From NCBI GenBank assembly GCA_023091665.1, contig JALJCQ010000007.1, forward strand, positions 1,116,001 through 1,180,000: a stretch of DNA of 64,000 nt. The letters are read 5' to 3'. Below, one piece after another: positions 20,553 through 31,513 of the stretch. Both the position numbers and the translations under genes were made by a program. Within the stretch, counting starts at the first letter, position 1. Each line of letters opens with the position of its first letter. This stretch comes from Pythium myriotylum. Lineage: Eukaryota > Oomycota > Peronosporomycetes > Pythiales > Pythiaceae. Below the pieces are notes generated by a model that saw nothing but the letters and a program-made list of their open reading frames with translations, was not told the DNA's origin and did not search any database.

Positions 20553-23500
20553 ATGCGGAACGACCCAGCCAACCCCTATGAGGGCAACCCGTCGCTCGAG
20601 TACTCGAGTGGCAAGGGCCTCATGAAGCACGGCCCAGACGTGCTCCATGAGCACATCTCGACCGCAGTCGAAGCCGGTCTCGGACGAGCACTGCCGCAGA
20701 TGGAGGTCCGCTTCAAGAACCTCTCGATCACGGCCGACGTTGTCGTGTCCAACGACAAGACCGAGGAGATCCTGCCCACGCTGCCCAATCTCGTACTCCA
20801 GAGCTTCAGCGGACTTTCATCCAAGAAGACCAAAGTGACCATGCACATCCTCAAGAATGTTAATGGCGTGTTCAAGCCAGGCACGATGACGCTGATTCTG
20901 GGTCAGGCTGGCTCGGGCAAGTCGTCGTTGATGAAGATCTTGAGCGGTCGCTTCCCGTTGGGCGAGAACTGCAAGTTAGAAGGTGACATTCTATACAATG
21001 GCGCGGAGCAGAAGGATGTGAAGCGCAACCTCCCGCAGTTTGCTTCCTACGTGACCCAGCGCGACTTCCACTTCCCAACGCTGACAGTCACGGAGACTTT
21101 TGAGTTTGCTCACGAGTGCTGCAGTGGCGAGCTATCCAAGAGCGCCGCCGACAGATTCTCGAACGGCACTCCTGCCGAGAACAAAGCGGCTTTAGAAGCT
21201 GCCCAAGCGTGGGTCAAGCACTATCCGGAAGTCATCACGCAACAACTTGGGCTTGACGTGTGCAAGGATACAGTGGTCGGAGATGCGATGATCCGCGGTG
21301 TCTCGGGTGGTGAGCGCAAGCGTGTCACAACCGGCGAGATGCAGTTTGGTAACAAGTCCGTCATCTTCATGGATGAGATCAGCACGGGTCTCGACAGTGC
21401 GGCTTCGTATGACATCGTCAAGACCCAGAAGAGTCTTGCCCGCAAGCTCCGCAAGACGGTGATCATCTCTCTTTTGCAGCCTTCACCGGAGCTGTTTGAG
21501 TTGTTCGACGATGTGCTCATCTTGAATGAGGGCCACGTCATCTACCACGGCCCACAAGACCAAGCACTTGGTTTCTTCGAGGGGTTGGGCTTCGTTCGCC
21601 CTCCTCTTCGCGATGTTGCCGACTTCTTGTTGGATATCGGTACTCACATGCAGCACCAGTACGAGAAAGGTCTCCCTCCAGGATCGCTGTACCCACGCAA
21701 GGCTTCTGAGCTAGCTGAAGCGTTCGAGCGCTCCAGTATCCACCAGAAGATGCTAAATGATGTGCACGCACCACAAGACCCCCAGCTTATCAAGGACCGC
21801 GAAGATTTCTTTGTCAACGTGCCGGAGTTCCACCAGTCGTTCTGGGAGAGTACCATGACTGTCACACGTCGCCAACTCAAGATCACATGGCGCAACACAC
21901 CATTCATCGCCAGTCGTGTCGTCATGGTCACCCTCATGGGTCTAATCAACGGTACTGTGTTCTGGCAAGTGAATCCGAAGCAAGTGCAGATCGTTTTGGG
22001 TGTGTTGTTCCAGACGGCGCTGTTCCTTGCGCTAGGCCAGTTCGCCCAGGTGCCGACGTTCTTCTCGGCCCGAGACATCTTTTACAAGCAACGCGGTGCC
22101 AACTTCTACCGTACGTCTTCGTACGTCTTGGCGTTCTCGGTGTGCCAGCTACCCCTTGCGATCTTCGAGACAGCTCTCTTCGGCTCAATGATCTACTGGA
22201 TGTGTGGTTTCGTATCATCATTTGGTGCCTTCGTGATCTTCGAGCTGTTGCTACTGCTGACGATGATGGCATTCACGGCGATGTTCTTCTTCTTCTCGTG
22301 TGCAACGCCGAACTTGAACATCGCGCAGCCGATCTCGATGGTGATCTTGACTTTCGTCATTTTGTACGGTGGCTTCGCAATCAGTAAAAGCCAGATGCCA
22401 GACGTCTTCAAGTGGGTCTACTGGATCGATCCTGTGACATGGTGCATCCGAGCTTTGGCCATCAATCAGTACATGGACAAAGAGTTCGATGTGAAGGTGT
22501 ACGACGGCGTGGACTACTTCAGCCAATACGGGAAGCGGATGGGCAAGTACTCCCTTGATCTTGTCGGTTTGGACTCTGACAAGGTTTGGCTGTGGGCGGC
22601 CTTCGCTTACATCGCTGGTGTTTACGTGCTTTTTATGATAGTCTCGTATGTATTCTTGGAGTACCACCGTTTCGAGCAGCCGGAGAGCAGTGACCTCGGA
22701 AAGTCTGATGATGAACAGCTCCCATCGATGTTCGTTACTGCTGGTTCGGACTACGCATTGACACACACTCCTCGACGCGGAGATTCGGACGATGTGATCC
22801 TGGAAGTGAAGCCAACACCAACTCGCCACTCCAACCCTGTTACACTCGCCTTCAAGGACTTGTGGTATACCGTGCCAAACCCGAAGAACCCGAAGGAGGG
22901 CCTCGACCTGCTCAAGGGTGTTAGCGGTTACGCCTTGCCGGGTACGATCACTGCTCTGATGGGCAGCTCTGGTGCTGGCAAGACGACGTTGATGGATGTG
23001 ATCGCCGGTCGTAAGACTGGTGGTACGATCAAGGGACAGATTCTGTTGAACGGCTACCCAGCCACTCCACTCGCGATTCAACGTAGTACTGGCTACTGTG
23101 AGCAGATGGACATCCACTCGGACGCGTCAACCTTCCGTGAAGCACTGACGTTCAGCGCGTTCCTCCGTCAGGACAAGGATATCCCTGAGAGAGAGAAGTA
23201 CGACTGGGTTGAGGAATGCTTGGATCTGTTGGACCTGCGACCGATTGCCGACAAGATCATCCGAGGCAGCTCAGTGGAGCAGATGAAGCGTCTCACGATC
23301 GGTGTGGAGTTGGCTGCGCGGCCAAGCGTGTTGTTCCTGGACGAGCCAACGAGTGGTCTGGATGCACGATCGGCCAAGTTGATCATGGATAGCGTTCGTA
23401 AGGTGGCGAGTACTGGTGTGACAGTGGTTTGCACGATCCATCAGCCGTCGACTGAGGTATTCCAGGTGTTCGATAGCTTGCTGCTGTTGAAGCGTGGTGG

Positions 23501-24659
23501 CTACACGGTGTACTTCGGTGAGTTGGGCAAGAACGCGAGCGAGTTGGTGAGTTACTTGCAGTCAGTTGAAGGCACGAAACCGCTCGAGAAGGGTTACAAC
23601 CCGGCTACATGGATGCTCGAGGTGATTGGTGCTGGTGTCGGCAACGCTGCTGGCCAGGGCACTGACTTCGTTGAGATTTTCAAGAGCAGCGTGAAGAGGG
23701 CAATCATGGAAGAAAATCTCAACCGTGAGGGTGTCTCGCGTCCGGCACCTGGTGTGTCTGAGCTATCGTTCTTGAAGAAGCGCGCATCGTCCAACTCGAC
23801 CCAAGCGAAATTCCTTCTCAAGCGATTCAGGGATCTCTACTGGCGTACAGCTTCGTACAACCTGACGCGTATCGGGGTGTTCACTTTCTTGGGTCTGGTG
23901 TTCGGCATCTCGTACGCTAAAGTGGAGTATCAGACATACCATGGCATCAACGGTGGTGTGGCAATGATCTTTATGACGACGTTCTTCATCGGTATGATCT
24001 CGTTTAACGGCGTGATTCCGGTGCTTGGAGAAGACCGAGGTGCATTCTACCGCGAGCGCGCTAGTCAGTCGTACAACGCCTTGTGGTACTTCGTGGGGGC
24101 TGTCGTGGTGGAGATTCCATACATCTTCATTAGCACGTTGATGTTCACGGCTGTACTGTACCCACTGGTGAGCTTCCAGGGCGTTCCCGAGTTCTTCTTC
24201 TACTGGCTCAACCTGGCGTTGTTCGTGCTGATGATGACGTACGCCGGTATGTTCCTTGCGTACGCTTTACCGACGGTGGAGGTGGCTACGATTATCGGTG
24301 TGTTGATCAACTCAATCTACGCGCTATTCGTGGGCTTCAACCCTCCTGCCTCTGCGATCCCGAAGGCATACAAGTGGTTGTACCACATCACGCCGCACAA
24401 GTACACGCTCGAGGCGATGGCGACGATCGTGTTTGGTAACTGTCAGTCGTCGCACCCGGACCGCTACGCCTGCAGGAAGCTGCTGAACGCTCCGCCGACG
24501 GTGGAGAAGGACCTGACGATCGAGCGCTTCATCAAGGTGGTGTACGGCATGGACTACGACAACGCGTGGCGCAACGTGTTCGTGATCTTGGCGTGCGCGG
24601 TGGTGTTCGCTGTCCTCGGACTCGTGTCGCTGCGCTACATCAACCACCAGAAGCGCTAA
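20553..24659 (+). CDS. PDR4: full-size ABCG transporter
   Basis: A 1368-residue reverse-order ABCG exporter. NBD1 Walker A is GQAGSGKSS (from residue 117), with Ala where PDR1-PDR3 have Pro; NBD2 Walker A GSSGAGKTT starts at 804. It groups with PDR6 and PDR7 (ITWRNTPFIASRV at the start of TMD1, GVDYxxQYGKRMGKYSLDLVGLDS in the TMD1 loop). The last third of the gene is nearly identical to PDR6 on the other strand up to the stop codon, while the two 3' flanks are unrelated. The start is ATG 20553, which begins the family-typical N-terminus followed by EGNPSLEYSSGKGLMK. The 111 upstream codons from the GTG at 20220 are unlikely to be translated. Confidence 0.95.
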   Translation: MRNDPANPYEGNPSLEYSSGKGLMKHGPDVLHEHISTAVEAGLGRALPQMEVRFKNLSITADVVVSNDKTEEILPTLPNLVLQSFSGLSSKKTKVTMHILKNVNGVFKPGTMTLILGQAGSGKSSLMKILSGRFPLGENCKLEGDILYNGAEQKDVKRNLPQFASYVTQRDFHFPTLTVTETFEFAHECCSGELSKSAADRFSNGTPAENKAALEAAQAWVKHYPEVITQQLGLDVCKDTVVGDAMIRGVSGGERKRVTTGEMQFGNKSVIFMDEISTGLDSAASYDIVKTQKSLARKLRKTVIISLLQPSPELFELFDDVLILNEGHVIYHGPQDQALGFFEGLGFVRPPLRDVADFLLDIGTHMQHQYEKGLPPGSLYPRKASELAEAFERSSIHQKMLNDVHAPQDPQLIKDREDFFVNVPEFHQSFWESTMTVTRRQLKITWRNTPFIASRVVMVTLMGLINGTVFWQVNPKQVQIVLGVLFQTALFLALGQFAQVPTFFSARDIFYKQRGANFYRTSSYVLAFSVCQLPLAIFETALFGSMIYWMCGFVSSFGAFVIFELLLLLTMMAFTAMFFFFSCATPNLNIAQPISMVILTFVILYGGFAISKSQMPDVFKWVYWIDPVTWCIRALAINQYMDKEFDVKVYDGVDYFSQYGKRMGKYSLDLVGLDSDKVWLWAAFAYIAGVYVLFMIVSYVFLEYHRFEQPESSDLGKSDDEQLPSMFVTAGSDYALTHTPRRGDSDDVILEVKPTPTRHSNPVTLAFKDLWYTVPNPKNPKEGLDLLKGVSGYALPGTITALMGSSGAGKTTLMDVIAGRKTGGTIKGQILLNGYPATPLAIQRSTGYCEQMDIHSDASTFREALTFSAFLRQDKDIPEREKYDWVEECLDLLDLRPIADKIIRGSSVEQMKRLTIGVELAARPSVLFLDEPTSGLDARSAKLIMDSVRKVASTGVTVVCTIHQPSTEVFQVFDSLLLLKRGGYTVYFGELGKNASELVSYLQSVEGTKPLEKGYNPATWMLEVIGAGVGNAAGQGTDFVEIFKSSVKRAIMEENLNREGVSRPAPGVSELSFLKKRASSNSTQAKFLLKRFRDLYWRTASYNLTRIGVFTFLGLVFGISYAKVEYQTYHGINGGVAMIFMTTFFIGMISFNGVIPVLGEDRGAFYRERASQSYNALWYFVGAVVVEIPYIFISTLMFTAVLYPLVSFQGVPEFFFYWLNLALFVLMMTYAGMFLAYALPTVEVATIIGVLINSIYALFVGFNPPASAIPKAYKWLYHITPHKYTLEAMATIVFGNCQSSHPDRYACRKLLNAPPTVEKDLTIERFIKVVYGMDYDNAWRNVFVILACAVVFAVLGLVSLRYINHQKR

Positions 24660-25678
24660 TCAATTTCAGCTGTGCTCCTCGGGGTACTGTTCATTCGCCT
24701 ACACATTCACATAAATACACTACTACTAATACATATGCATTGTATAGTTGTCGATTCTCAAGCTTCTCTTCTTCGCGCCGGTATGGCGAAGCAATGGGTA
24801 CAAGATCGTTGAAAAAAGCTGAGATTGAGGTGAGAATAGGAGGACATCACGAAGACACCGCGATTTGGCACGGGTGGGCCTTAACAACGCGGACGCAGCC
24901 TTGCTTGCCAACAGTCTACCTGCATACAGAGTGTATAGTTAATGGAGCTTCTAAAACTGAGGCGTCCCAGGGTGGTTACCCCGTTGAGCGGTGGACGATG
25001 GCGGCCCGCTCATTCCCCCGGCAGCTGCAGCGTGAACGATCACAACGCTCCAAAAAAAACGTTGAAGTCACTCCGGCGCTTTGGACGCTGAAGAAAGCAT
25101 TATTCGGTGCGTGTCCTTGTTCATTACCCACGTACAATAGGAGCTGGCCGGGCTTGAGAGCTGCCGGTTTGTTAGCGGCAGGGCGAGTTGACCCTGTCGT
25201 TGAAGTCACTGATTTACCTCGAGCCGTCGTCTCCTTCGACCCTTCAACAAGATGGACGATAGGCGCGGCAAATGTTTTCAGGATCCAGCACCAACAAGGT
25301 CTTGAACATGATGAGGAGGATACGAAATAGATGCAGCGCGCGATCCCAGCGAGCACAATGGGCGAGGTTAGTCACTCGGCTCGCAGGCACCTAATGCCGA
25401 GGCCCAATCCTCTTAATCCTGGTAGACAACAAGAGAAGCTCACTACGATACAACAGGCGGTCGACTAAAGATTATCTGGAGGCAAGTCCTGTCAAAGGTA
25501 GGGCGTGGTGAGCCGGGGTAACAACGGCACCCTTTCAAGTGCTCACCAGAATCATGGGTCATTTCATATCGTAATATATTTCAATTATATATTACATATT
25601 ATTCAAAATATTATATGTTTCAAACATGTTTTATTTGTAATTTTGCGTCTCCAAGAAAACATAAAATTATTACCACGA

Positions 25679-25711
25679 CATGGCAATGTAATTTACAAAT
25701 ACATTACCATG
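25679..25711. repeat. Inverted repeat (12-base arms, 9-base loop)
   Basis: Arms CATGGCAATGTA (25679-25690) and TACATTACCATG (25700-25711) are complementary except for one base. The repeat lies in the AT-rich core of the strand-switch spacer and could be a hairpin-forming remnant of a small transposon; no transposase or target-site duplication is visible. Confidence 0.55.
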
Positions 25712-25921
25712 TTGAGTTGGAAAGATCTGATGCAGAAGCTCGCGCTAAATCAGAAATTACGATTTTGGAAGTGACGTAATTTGGTTTACAATTTGTTTTA
25801 TGAGTCTGCGCCCCCCCGAGTCTGACAGGAAAGGAGACAGCCAGAATTTGAGCTGTTCAAAATTTACAAAGCCACTTCCTTACAGCCAACCACCAAAATG
25901 ACGCATGCTGATTTCTTGGAT

Positions 25922-25965
25922 GAAAAAAGAGATACAGTATGTAGATTTTTCAAATCTCTTTTTTC
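25922..25965. repeat. Perfect inverted repeat (12-base arms, 20-base loop)
   Basis: Arms GAAAAAAGAGAT (25922-25933) and ATCTCTTTTTTC (25954-25965) are fully complementary. The loop contains a smaller inverted repeat, AGATTT/AAATCT. It has the same setting as the preceding repeat; its function is unknown. Confidence 0.6.
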
Positions 25966-26588
25966 GTTTGAAAAATTAGAAACGTCTCAAAAGCCTGAAT
26001 AGAGTTCGTTTGAAATGATTAAATATATAACGACGTTAGGTCAAGAAGTTAACCCACCGCTGCACTGCACAGCAGCGACTCCATGCCACTGCTGACAAGT
26101 TCCTGCATTAGTCACTCTAAACAAAAAGACTGAGCTGACATAGGCCGACAACTTGAGCCCTAGCCGTCATCATTATCTTTTGAAATCAACACCGTGATTC
26201 CTAACAGGGAAGCGCAAGGCACACGGCGATCTGTTGACGCTGAAGATTTCCGTTATTCACTTCTTAGGTTGCTCATGCAACACCACGTGTTGGTCACTTT
26301 GAATCACATCTATTCCGTAGCCGCAATGTTCAAGTCATTTACCAAAGTATTGACGTCTAGTTGAGAAGTGACACCATTCCTATCCTGGAAGATCAAACAG
26401 AGGTTCGCGCTCGAGCCGGGAACACGATTCTGGGAGTCGCCCTAAGCTATGAATTAAGATCCCGATAATTACCAACAGGTTCTCTCAGCTATAACGTTGA
26501 ATCTGTTGGTCAATCAATTCAAAGATAGTAAAAATGTATGAAATAGATGATAGAAGCTGTAGACGACTAAAGCATAAAAGTCTTCTGC

Positions 26589-29500
26589 TTAGCGCTTCAT
26601 GTGGTTGAGGTAGCGCAATGCGATGAGCGAGAACAGGGCGAAGACAGCAGCGACACCAGCAAGGACGCCGAAGTCGCGCCAGAGGTTGTCGTAGCTCATT
26701 GCGTAGGTCAACTCGAGGAAATCCTCGACGGTCGCTCCCTCTGTCACGGTTGGCGGAGCATTCTTCAAGACCTTGCAAGCGTCACGAGAGGAGTCTGATC
26801 CGCAGTTGCCGAAGACTGTCGTAGAGAGTGCCTCAAACACGTAACGGTGCGGCGTGATCTGGTAAAGCCAGTCATACGCATCTGGGAGAGATGACTTCGG
26901 AGGGTTGTAGCCCATGACAACAACGAAGATCGACACGAAAAGCACGCCGATCACCATACCAATCTCCACGCTAGGCAGCGCAAACGCCAAGAAGATACCA
27001 GCGTACACCATGAACAAGACGAACACGCTGAGCACGAGCCAGTAAGTGAAGAAGTCGTGCGCACCGCTGAAGCCAACCGATGGGAAGAGGATCGCCAAGA
27101 AGATGAGAATGCTGCCGAACACGTACGGGATCTCAGCCAAGAAGTACCCGACGAAGTACCAGAGGGCGTTGTATGTCTGGCAGGCTCGCTCGCGGTAGAA
27201 CGAAGGACGCTCGTCGCCGATCATTGGGACCACACCTTGGAAGGAGACCATACTGATGAGGAGAGATGACATGAAGACCATGCCGAGGCCACTGTTGATG
27301 CCGCTGTATGATGAGAAAGTCACATCGGCGTACGTGAGACCGAAGATGATACCGAAAATGAGGCAAATTCCAATGCGCGTCAAGTTGTATGAAGCCGTGC
27401 GCCAGTACATGTTGAAGAAGCGGGTGATCACGAATCTGGCCTGCGTCGCGTTCGAAGCCGCACGCTTCTTCAAGAAAGCAAGCGGAGTAGACCCCGGAGC
27501 GGGGTGAGTCATTCCTTCACGCTCCAAGTTTTCTTCCAGTTCTGCCTTCTTGGCGCTGCTGTTGAAGACCTCCACGAAATCGGTTTGCTGGCCGGCCGTG
27601 TTACCCACCCCGGCACCAATCACCTCAAGCATCCACGTAGCCGGGTTGTAGCCTTCTTCAAGAGGCTCTACTCCGTCAACTGACTGGAGGTAGCTCACCA
27701 AATTGCTCGCGTTCTTGCCCAACTCACCGAAGTACACCGTGTAACCACCACGCTTCAACAGCAACAAGCTATCGAACACTTGGAACACCTCAGTCGACGG
27801 CTGGTGGATCGTGCATACAACCGTACGTCCGGTGTCAGCAACCTTACGCACACTATCCATGATCATCTTGGCCGAACGCGCATCCAGACCACTCGTTGGC
27901 TCATCAAGGAACAGCACACTCGGCTGGGCAGCAAGTTCCACACCGATCGTGAGACGCTTCATCTGCTCGACCGAGCTTCCACGGACAATCTTGTCGGCAA
28001 TCGGACGCAAGTCGAGCAAGTCCAAACATTCCTCCACCGAATCGTACTTCTCACTAGCTGGGATCTCCTCGCTCTGGCGAAGGAAGGCGCTGAAGGTCAG
28101 GGCCTCGCGGAAGGTGGCCGATTCGCAGTGAATATCCATCTGTTCACAGTAACCAGTACTACGTTGAATCGCGAGTGGAGTAGCTGGGTGCCCATTCAGT
28201 AGAATCTGTCCCTTGATTGTACCACCAGTCTTACGACCAGCGATGACATCCATCAATGTGGTCTTGCCAGCACCAGAGCTGCCCATCAGAGCAGTGATCG
28301 TACCCGGCAAGGCGTAACCACTAACACCCTTGAGCAGGTCGAGTCCTTCTTTTGGGTTGTGCGGATTCGGCACCGTGTACCACAAGTCCTTAAAGGCGAG
28401 CGAGACTGCGGTGGATCGACGTGCCGCTCGTCTCACTTCGACCACCACCTCTTGTTCACCAGCGCGCGGAGTCTGGATGAGTCCATAGTCCGAGCCTGTG
28501 CTGGATCGAGGGCTTGGCGTAGTGGAATTGTACGCATCATCGTCGTCGTAACTTGCCAGGCCGATGTTTTCCGGTGTCTCGTATCGGAAGAATTCAAGTG
28601 CCAAGTATGACAGCAGCTGGAAGATGAAGTACACGCAGATGATGTAGACGAAGGCAAAGTACAGCCACGTCTTGTCAGTCTCCAAGCCCACGAGACCAAG
28701 CGCGTACTTGCCCATCGTCTCGCCGTACTTCTCCATGTAGTTCACTCCGCCGTACTCGTTGACATCAAACGTGCTGTGCATGTACTGGTTGATGGCCAAA
28801 CCGCGCATGCCCCACGAGATCGGGTTGATCCAGTAAATCCAGATGAAGTAGTCGGGAATATCTGGCTTGCCGATCACAAATCCACCGAAAAGGATTAGAA
28901 CTGTGACCACAAGTAGCGACATCGGCTGGCCGATATTCAGGTTCGGAGACACGCACGAGACCAGGAAGAAGAACGCTGTGAGCGTCATCATCGTGACTAG
29001 GATCAGCAGCTCGAAGATGATGAAAGCCGACACGGAAGAAACCAAGCCGCACATCCAGTAGATCATCGAGCCGAAGATGACTGTTTCGGCGATGGCTAGC
29101 GGAAGTTGGCAAACTGAGAACGCCAGCACGTACGACGCCGAGCGGTAGAAGTTGGCCCCGCGCTGCTTGTAAAAGATAAGGCGCGATGCGAAGAACTGTG
29201 GAACTTGTGAGGCTTGGCCGAACGACAGGAACAGAATGGACTGAAACAAAATACCGATCACAACCTGGACCTGAGAGGGGTCGACTTGCCAGAAGACCGT
29301 GCCGTTGATGAATCCCATGAGCAAAATCATGATTGCTCGACTAATCAGGTACGAGGTATCGCGAACCGTCATTAGTAGCTGACGACGCGTTACCGTCGCC
29401 GTACTTGCCCAGAACGACTGATGGAACTCCGGAATGTTGTCGAAGTAGTCCTCTCGGTCCCGGATCAGCTCCGGGTCGTGAGGGGCATGGAGATCCCTCA

Positions 29501-30761
29501 GCATGTCTTCGTATACACTCGAGCTCTGGTAAATCTCAGCTAACTCTCGTGGCCGGCCGGGGTATCTAGCGCCGGTAGGAAGACCCTTCTCGTACTGGTG
29601 CTGTTGCCGAGTACCAATATCGAGTAGAAAATCTGCCGCATCGCGACCGGGTGGGCAAATGAATCCCATGTCCTGGAAGTAGCCGAGAGCCTGGTCTTGT
29701 GGTCCGTGGTAGATGACGTGACCTCCGTTAAGGATCATGACATAGTCAAAGAGCTCAAAGATATCTGGCGAGGGCTGCAGGAGGGAAATGATCACTGTTT
29801 TGCGGAGCTTGCGAGCCAAACTGAGCTGCGTCTTCACGATGTCGTAGGCAGCAGCACTGTCGAGACCCGTACTGATCTCGTCCATGAAGGTGACAGTCTT
29901 GTTACCAAACTGCATCTCGCCAGTCGTGACACGCTTGCGCTCGCCGCCGGACACACCGCGGAGCATGGCGTTACCGACAACCGTATCTTGGCAGTTCTCC
30001 AAGCCAAGTTGCTGGATGATGACTTCAGGGAGATGCTTCATAAATGCCTTGGCAGCAAGCAGCGCCTTTCGGTTCTCTTCCTCGGTTCCATGAGTGAAGA
30101 ACTCTTCTGCGCGTTTGGAGAGTTCGCCACCACAGCATTCGTGCGCAAACTCGAGCGTCTCCTTAACCGTCAGGGTCGGAAAGTGGTAATCGCGTTGGGT
30201 CACATACGACACAAACTGCGGGACGCGTTTTAACACCTCCATTCGCTCCGCGCCGTTGTACAAGATCTCTCCGTCCACTTTGATCCCTTTCGATTCTGGG
30301 AAGCGGTTGCTCAAGATCTTCATCAAGGAAGACTTGCCTGAGCCTGGTTGGCCCAGCACGAGCGTCATCGTGCCTGGTTTGAACACGCCGTTCACGTTCT
30401 TCAAGATGTGCCTGGTCTCGACATGCTTCTTCTTGGAAAGGCAGCTGAATCCCTTGAGCACGACATTGGGTAGCGTCGGGAGAATCTCCTCTGTTTTCTC
30501 GTTGGATACCAGGACATCGGCTGAGATGGAGAGGTTCTTGAACCGGATCTCCATCTGCGGGAGTGCGTGGCCAATCGCTGTTTCGAGCTTGGTCGAGATC
30601 TGGTCATGGAGCACCTCGGCGCCCTGCTTCATGAGTCCATGGCCGCTTGAGATGTCGAGTGTCTGGCGGCGGTCGAGCGGCACGGGCGACTTACTGCGCT
30701 TGCCAGTCGGAGTCCATGTGGTGCTGCCGCCGTCGGCAAAGGTGACGCCCTGGGAAGCCAT
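26589..30761 (-). CDS. PDR5: full-size ABCG transporter
   Basis: A 1390-residue reverse-order ABCG exporter on the minus strand. NBD1 Walker A GQPGSGKSS lies at about residue 137, later than in its paralogues because the N-terminus carries about 20 extra residues (GGSTTWTPTGKRSKSPVP, basic and Ser/Pro-rich). The usual EYTSGKGLMKHGPD block is altered to LDISSGHGLMKQGAE. The rest follows PDR2/PDR3, and its TMD1 and TMD2 are close to those of PDR3. It ends NHMKR, where most others have NHQKR. Translation is placed at ATG 30761, 68 bases after the predicted transcription start; the longer frame to 30902 starts upstream of the promoter. Confidence 0.93.
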   Translation of the reverse strand: MASQGVTFADGGSTTWTPTGKRSKSPVPLDRRQTLDISSGHGLMKQGAEVLHDQISTKLETAIGHALPQMEIRFKNLSISADVLVSNEKTEEILPTLPNVVLKGFSCLSKKKHVETRHILKNVNGVFKPGTMTLVLGQPGSGKSSLMKILSNRFPESKGIKVDGEILYNGAERMEVLKRVPQFVSYVTQRDYHFPTLTVKETLEFAHECCGGELSKRAEEFFTHGTEEENRKALLAAKAFMKHLPEVIIQQLGLENCQDTVVGNAMLRGVSGGERKRVTTGEMQFGNKTVTFMDEISTGLDSAAAYDIVKTQLSLARKLRKTVIISLLQPSPDIFELFDYVMILNGGHVIYHGPQDQALGYFQDMGFICPPGRDAADFLLDIGTRQQHQYEKGLPTGARYPGRPRELAEIYQSSSVYEDMLRDLHAPHDPELIRDREDYFDNIPEFHQSFWASTATVTRRQLLMTVRDTSYLISRAIMILLMGFINGTVFWQVDPSQVQVVIGILFQSILFLSFGQASQVPQFFASRLIFYKQRGANFYRSASYVLAFSVCQLPLAIAETVIFGSMIYWMCGLVSSVSAFIIFELLILVTMMTLTAFFFLVSCVSPNLNIGQPMSLLVVTVLILFGGFVIGKPDIPDYFIWIYWINPISWGMRGLAINQYMHSTFDVNEYGGVNYMEKYGETMGKYALGLVGLETDKTWLYFAFVYIICVYFIFQLLSYLALEFFRYETPENIGLASYDDDDAYNSTTPSPRSSTGSDYGLIQTPRAGEQEVVVEVRRAARRSTAVSLAFKDLWYTVPNPHNPKEGLDLLKGVSGYALPGTITALMGSSGAGKTTLMDVIAGRKTGGTIKGQILLNGHPATPLAIQRSTGYCEQMDIHCESATFREALTFSAFLRQSEEIPASEKYDSVEECLDLLDLRPIADKIVRGSSVEQMKRLTIGVELAAQPSVLFLDEPTSGLDARSAKMIMDSVRKVADTGRTVVCTIHQPSTEVFQVFDSLLLLKRGGYTVYFGELGKNASNLVSYLQSVDGVEPLEEGYNPATWMLEVIGAGVGNTAGQQTDFVEVFNSSAKKAELEENLEREGMTHPAPGSTPLAFLKKRAASNATQARFVITRFFNMYWRTASYNLTRIGICLIFGIIFGLTYADVTFSSYSGINSGLGMVFMSSLLISMVSFQGVVPMIGDERPSFYRERACQTYNALWYFVGYFLAEIPYVFGSILIFLAILFPSVGFSGAHDFFTYWLVLSVFVLFMVYAGIFLAFALPSVEIGMVIGVLFVSIFVVVMGYNPPKSSLPDAYDWLYQITPHRYVFEALSTTVFGNCGSDSSRDACKVLKNAPPTVTEGATVEDFLELTYAMSYDNLWRDFGVLAGVAAVFALFSLIALRYLNHMKR

Positions 30762-30815
30762 GGGGCCCGAGGTCGTCCTTGGCAGTCTTGGTGGTGGTAG
30801 TCTTGAGTCGGAGTG

Positions 30816-30832
30816 AGCCGATTGAACAATGA
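30816..30832 (-). promoter_or_regulatory. Inr+FPR-like core promoter of PDR5
   Basis: Read on the minus strand: TCATTGTTCAATCGGCT. The register matches its relatives, but the flanking half AATCGGC has two mismatches to MWTTTNC, so this is a weak version. Transcription is predicted near 30830. A second initiator-like CTCACTCC lies just downstream on the same strand. Confidence 0.5.
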
Positions 30833-31513
30833 ACCTGTCCGCGTCAGTAAAACGCTTTCCCTCCGTTGAACCCACTCGACCGCGACCCTCCAGAGGCAAC
30901 ATGGCGCAGCGGTGTTGAGTTTCTCCGGCGATATGTCGCTGCGCATCGCATGTTGATGGATGCGCTCAGCTCCCAGAGGAGCGACGAAACATGGCTCAAT
31001 TACGAGTATGATGGCTCACTTTCCCACCGTCTTCACGTCTATTATTGTAACAGTCTGTCTTCCATCGGGTTCGTAAAAGGAATTTAGAACCCATGTAATG
31101 GCTAGTTTGGTGAGTATTCATCTTGAAGTGGTTGGGCGTCGCACTTACTATTAGCATGACGCGGGCAGAGAGCCGAGTGGCGACCGTCATCGACTTAGTG
31201 TTCTTTCAGTAGTGACGGCCGTTTCTCAGTATGATGGCTTCCAACACGCGTGATGCCGCCGACAACAATTGAGACAGATGCTCTCGTCTCACTCCACACT
31301 TTGGCCTGGGTCGTCAGTTGGTGAGTTCGAAGAAGTGCGCGGCGTCCATCAAAGTCACCGTAAGCGTGCGATACACTCAGGGGAGCACCTGTACTAATCA
31401 TGGAGCGTGACCACAAGCATTTCTGGTCCCAGCGGGCAAGTTGATGGATGCACGACATCTCCATAAAGCAACAGCAAAGAAAACAAAGCTTTTAACTGTA
31501 ATCATGCAACTCT
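30833..31513. other. Intergenic spacer, PDR5 upstream to PDR6 3' end
   Basis: About 0.7 kb. The frames seen here are short and unlike any family. It holds the distal PDR5 promoter and the PDR6 3' untranslated region. Confidence 0.6.

Larger units (their letters stand above)
24660..26588. other. Convergent spacer where the array changes strand
   Basis: A 1.9 kb region between the 3' ends of PDR4 (plus) and PDR5 (minus), with no recognisable gene. The part 25560-26080 is strikingly AT-rich compared with the flanks and holds two imperfect or perfect inverted repeats (listed separately). The part 24780-25330 is open on both strands but matches no family I know. Confidence 0.6.

Noticed and set aside
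24976..25356. Minus-strand open frame in the strand-switch spacer
   Set aside because: The translation is low in complexity and unlike any family, and the opposite strand is open as well; there is no promoter-like element.
25500..25560. Possible tRNA at the left of the AT-rich patch
   Set aside because: GGTGAGC/GCTCACC pairing is present, but no A or B box and no cloverleaf could be drawn.
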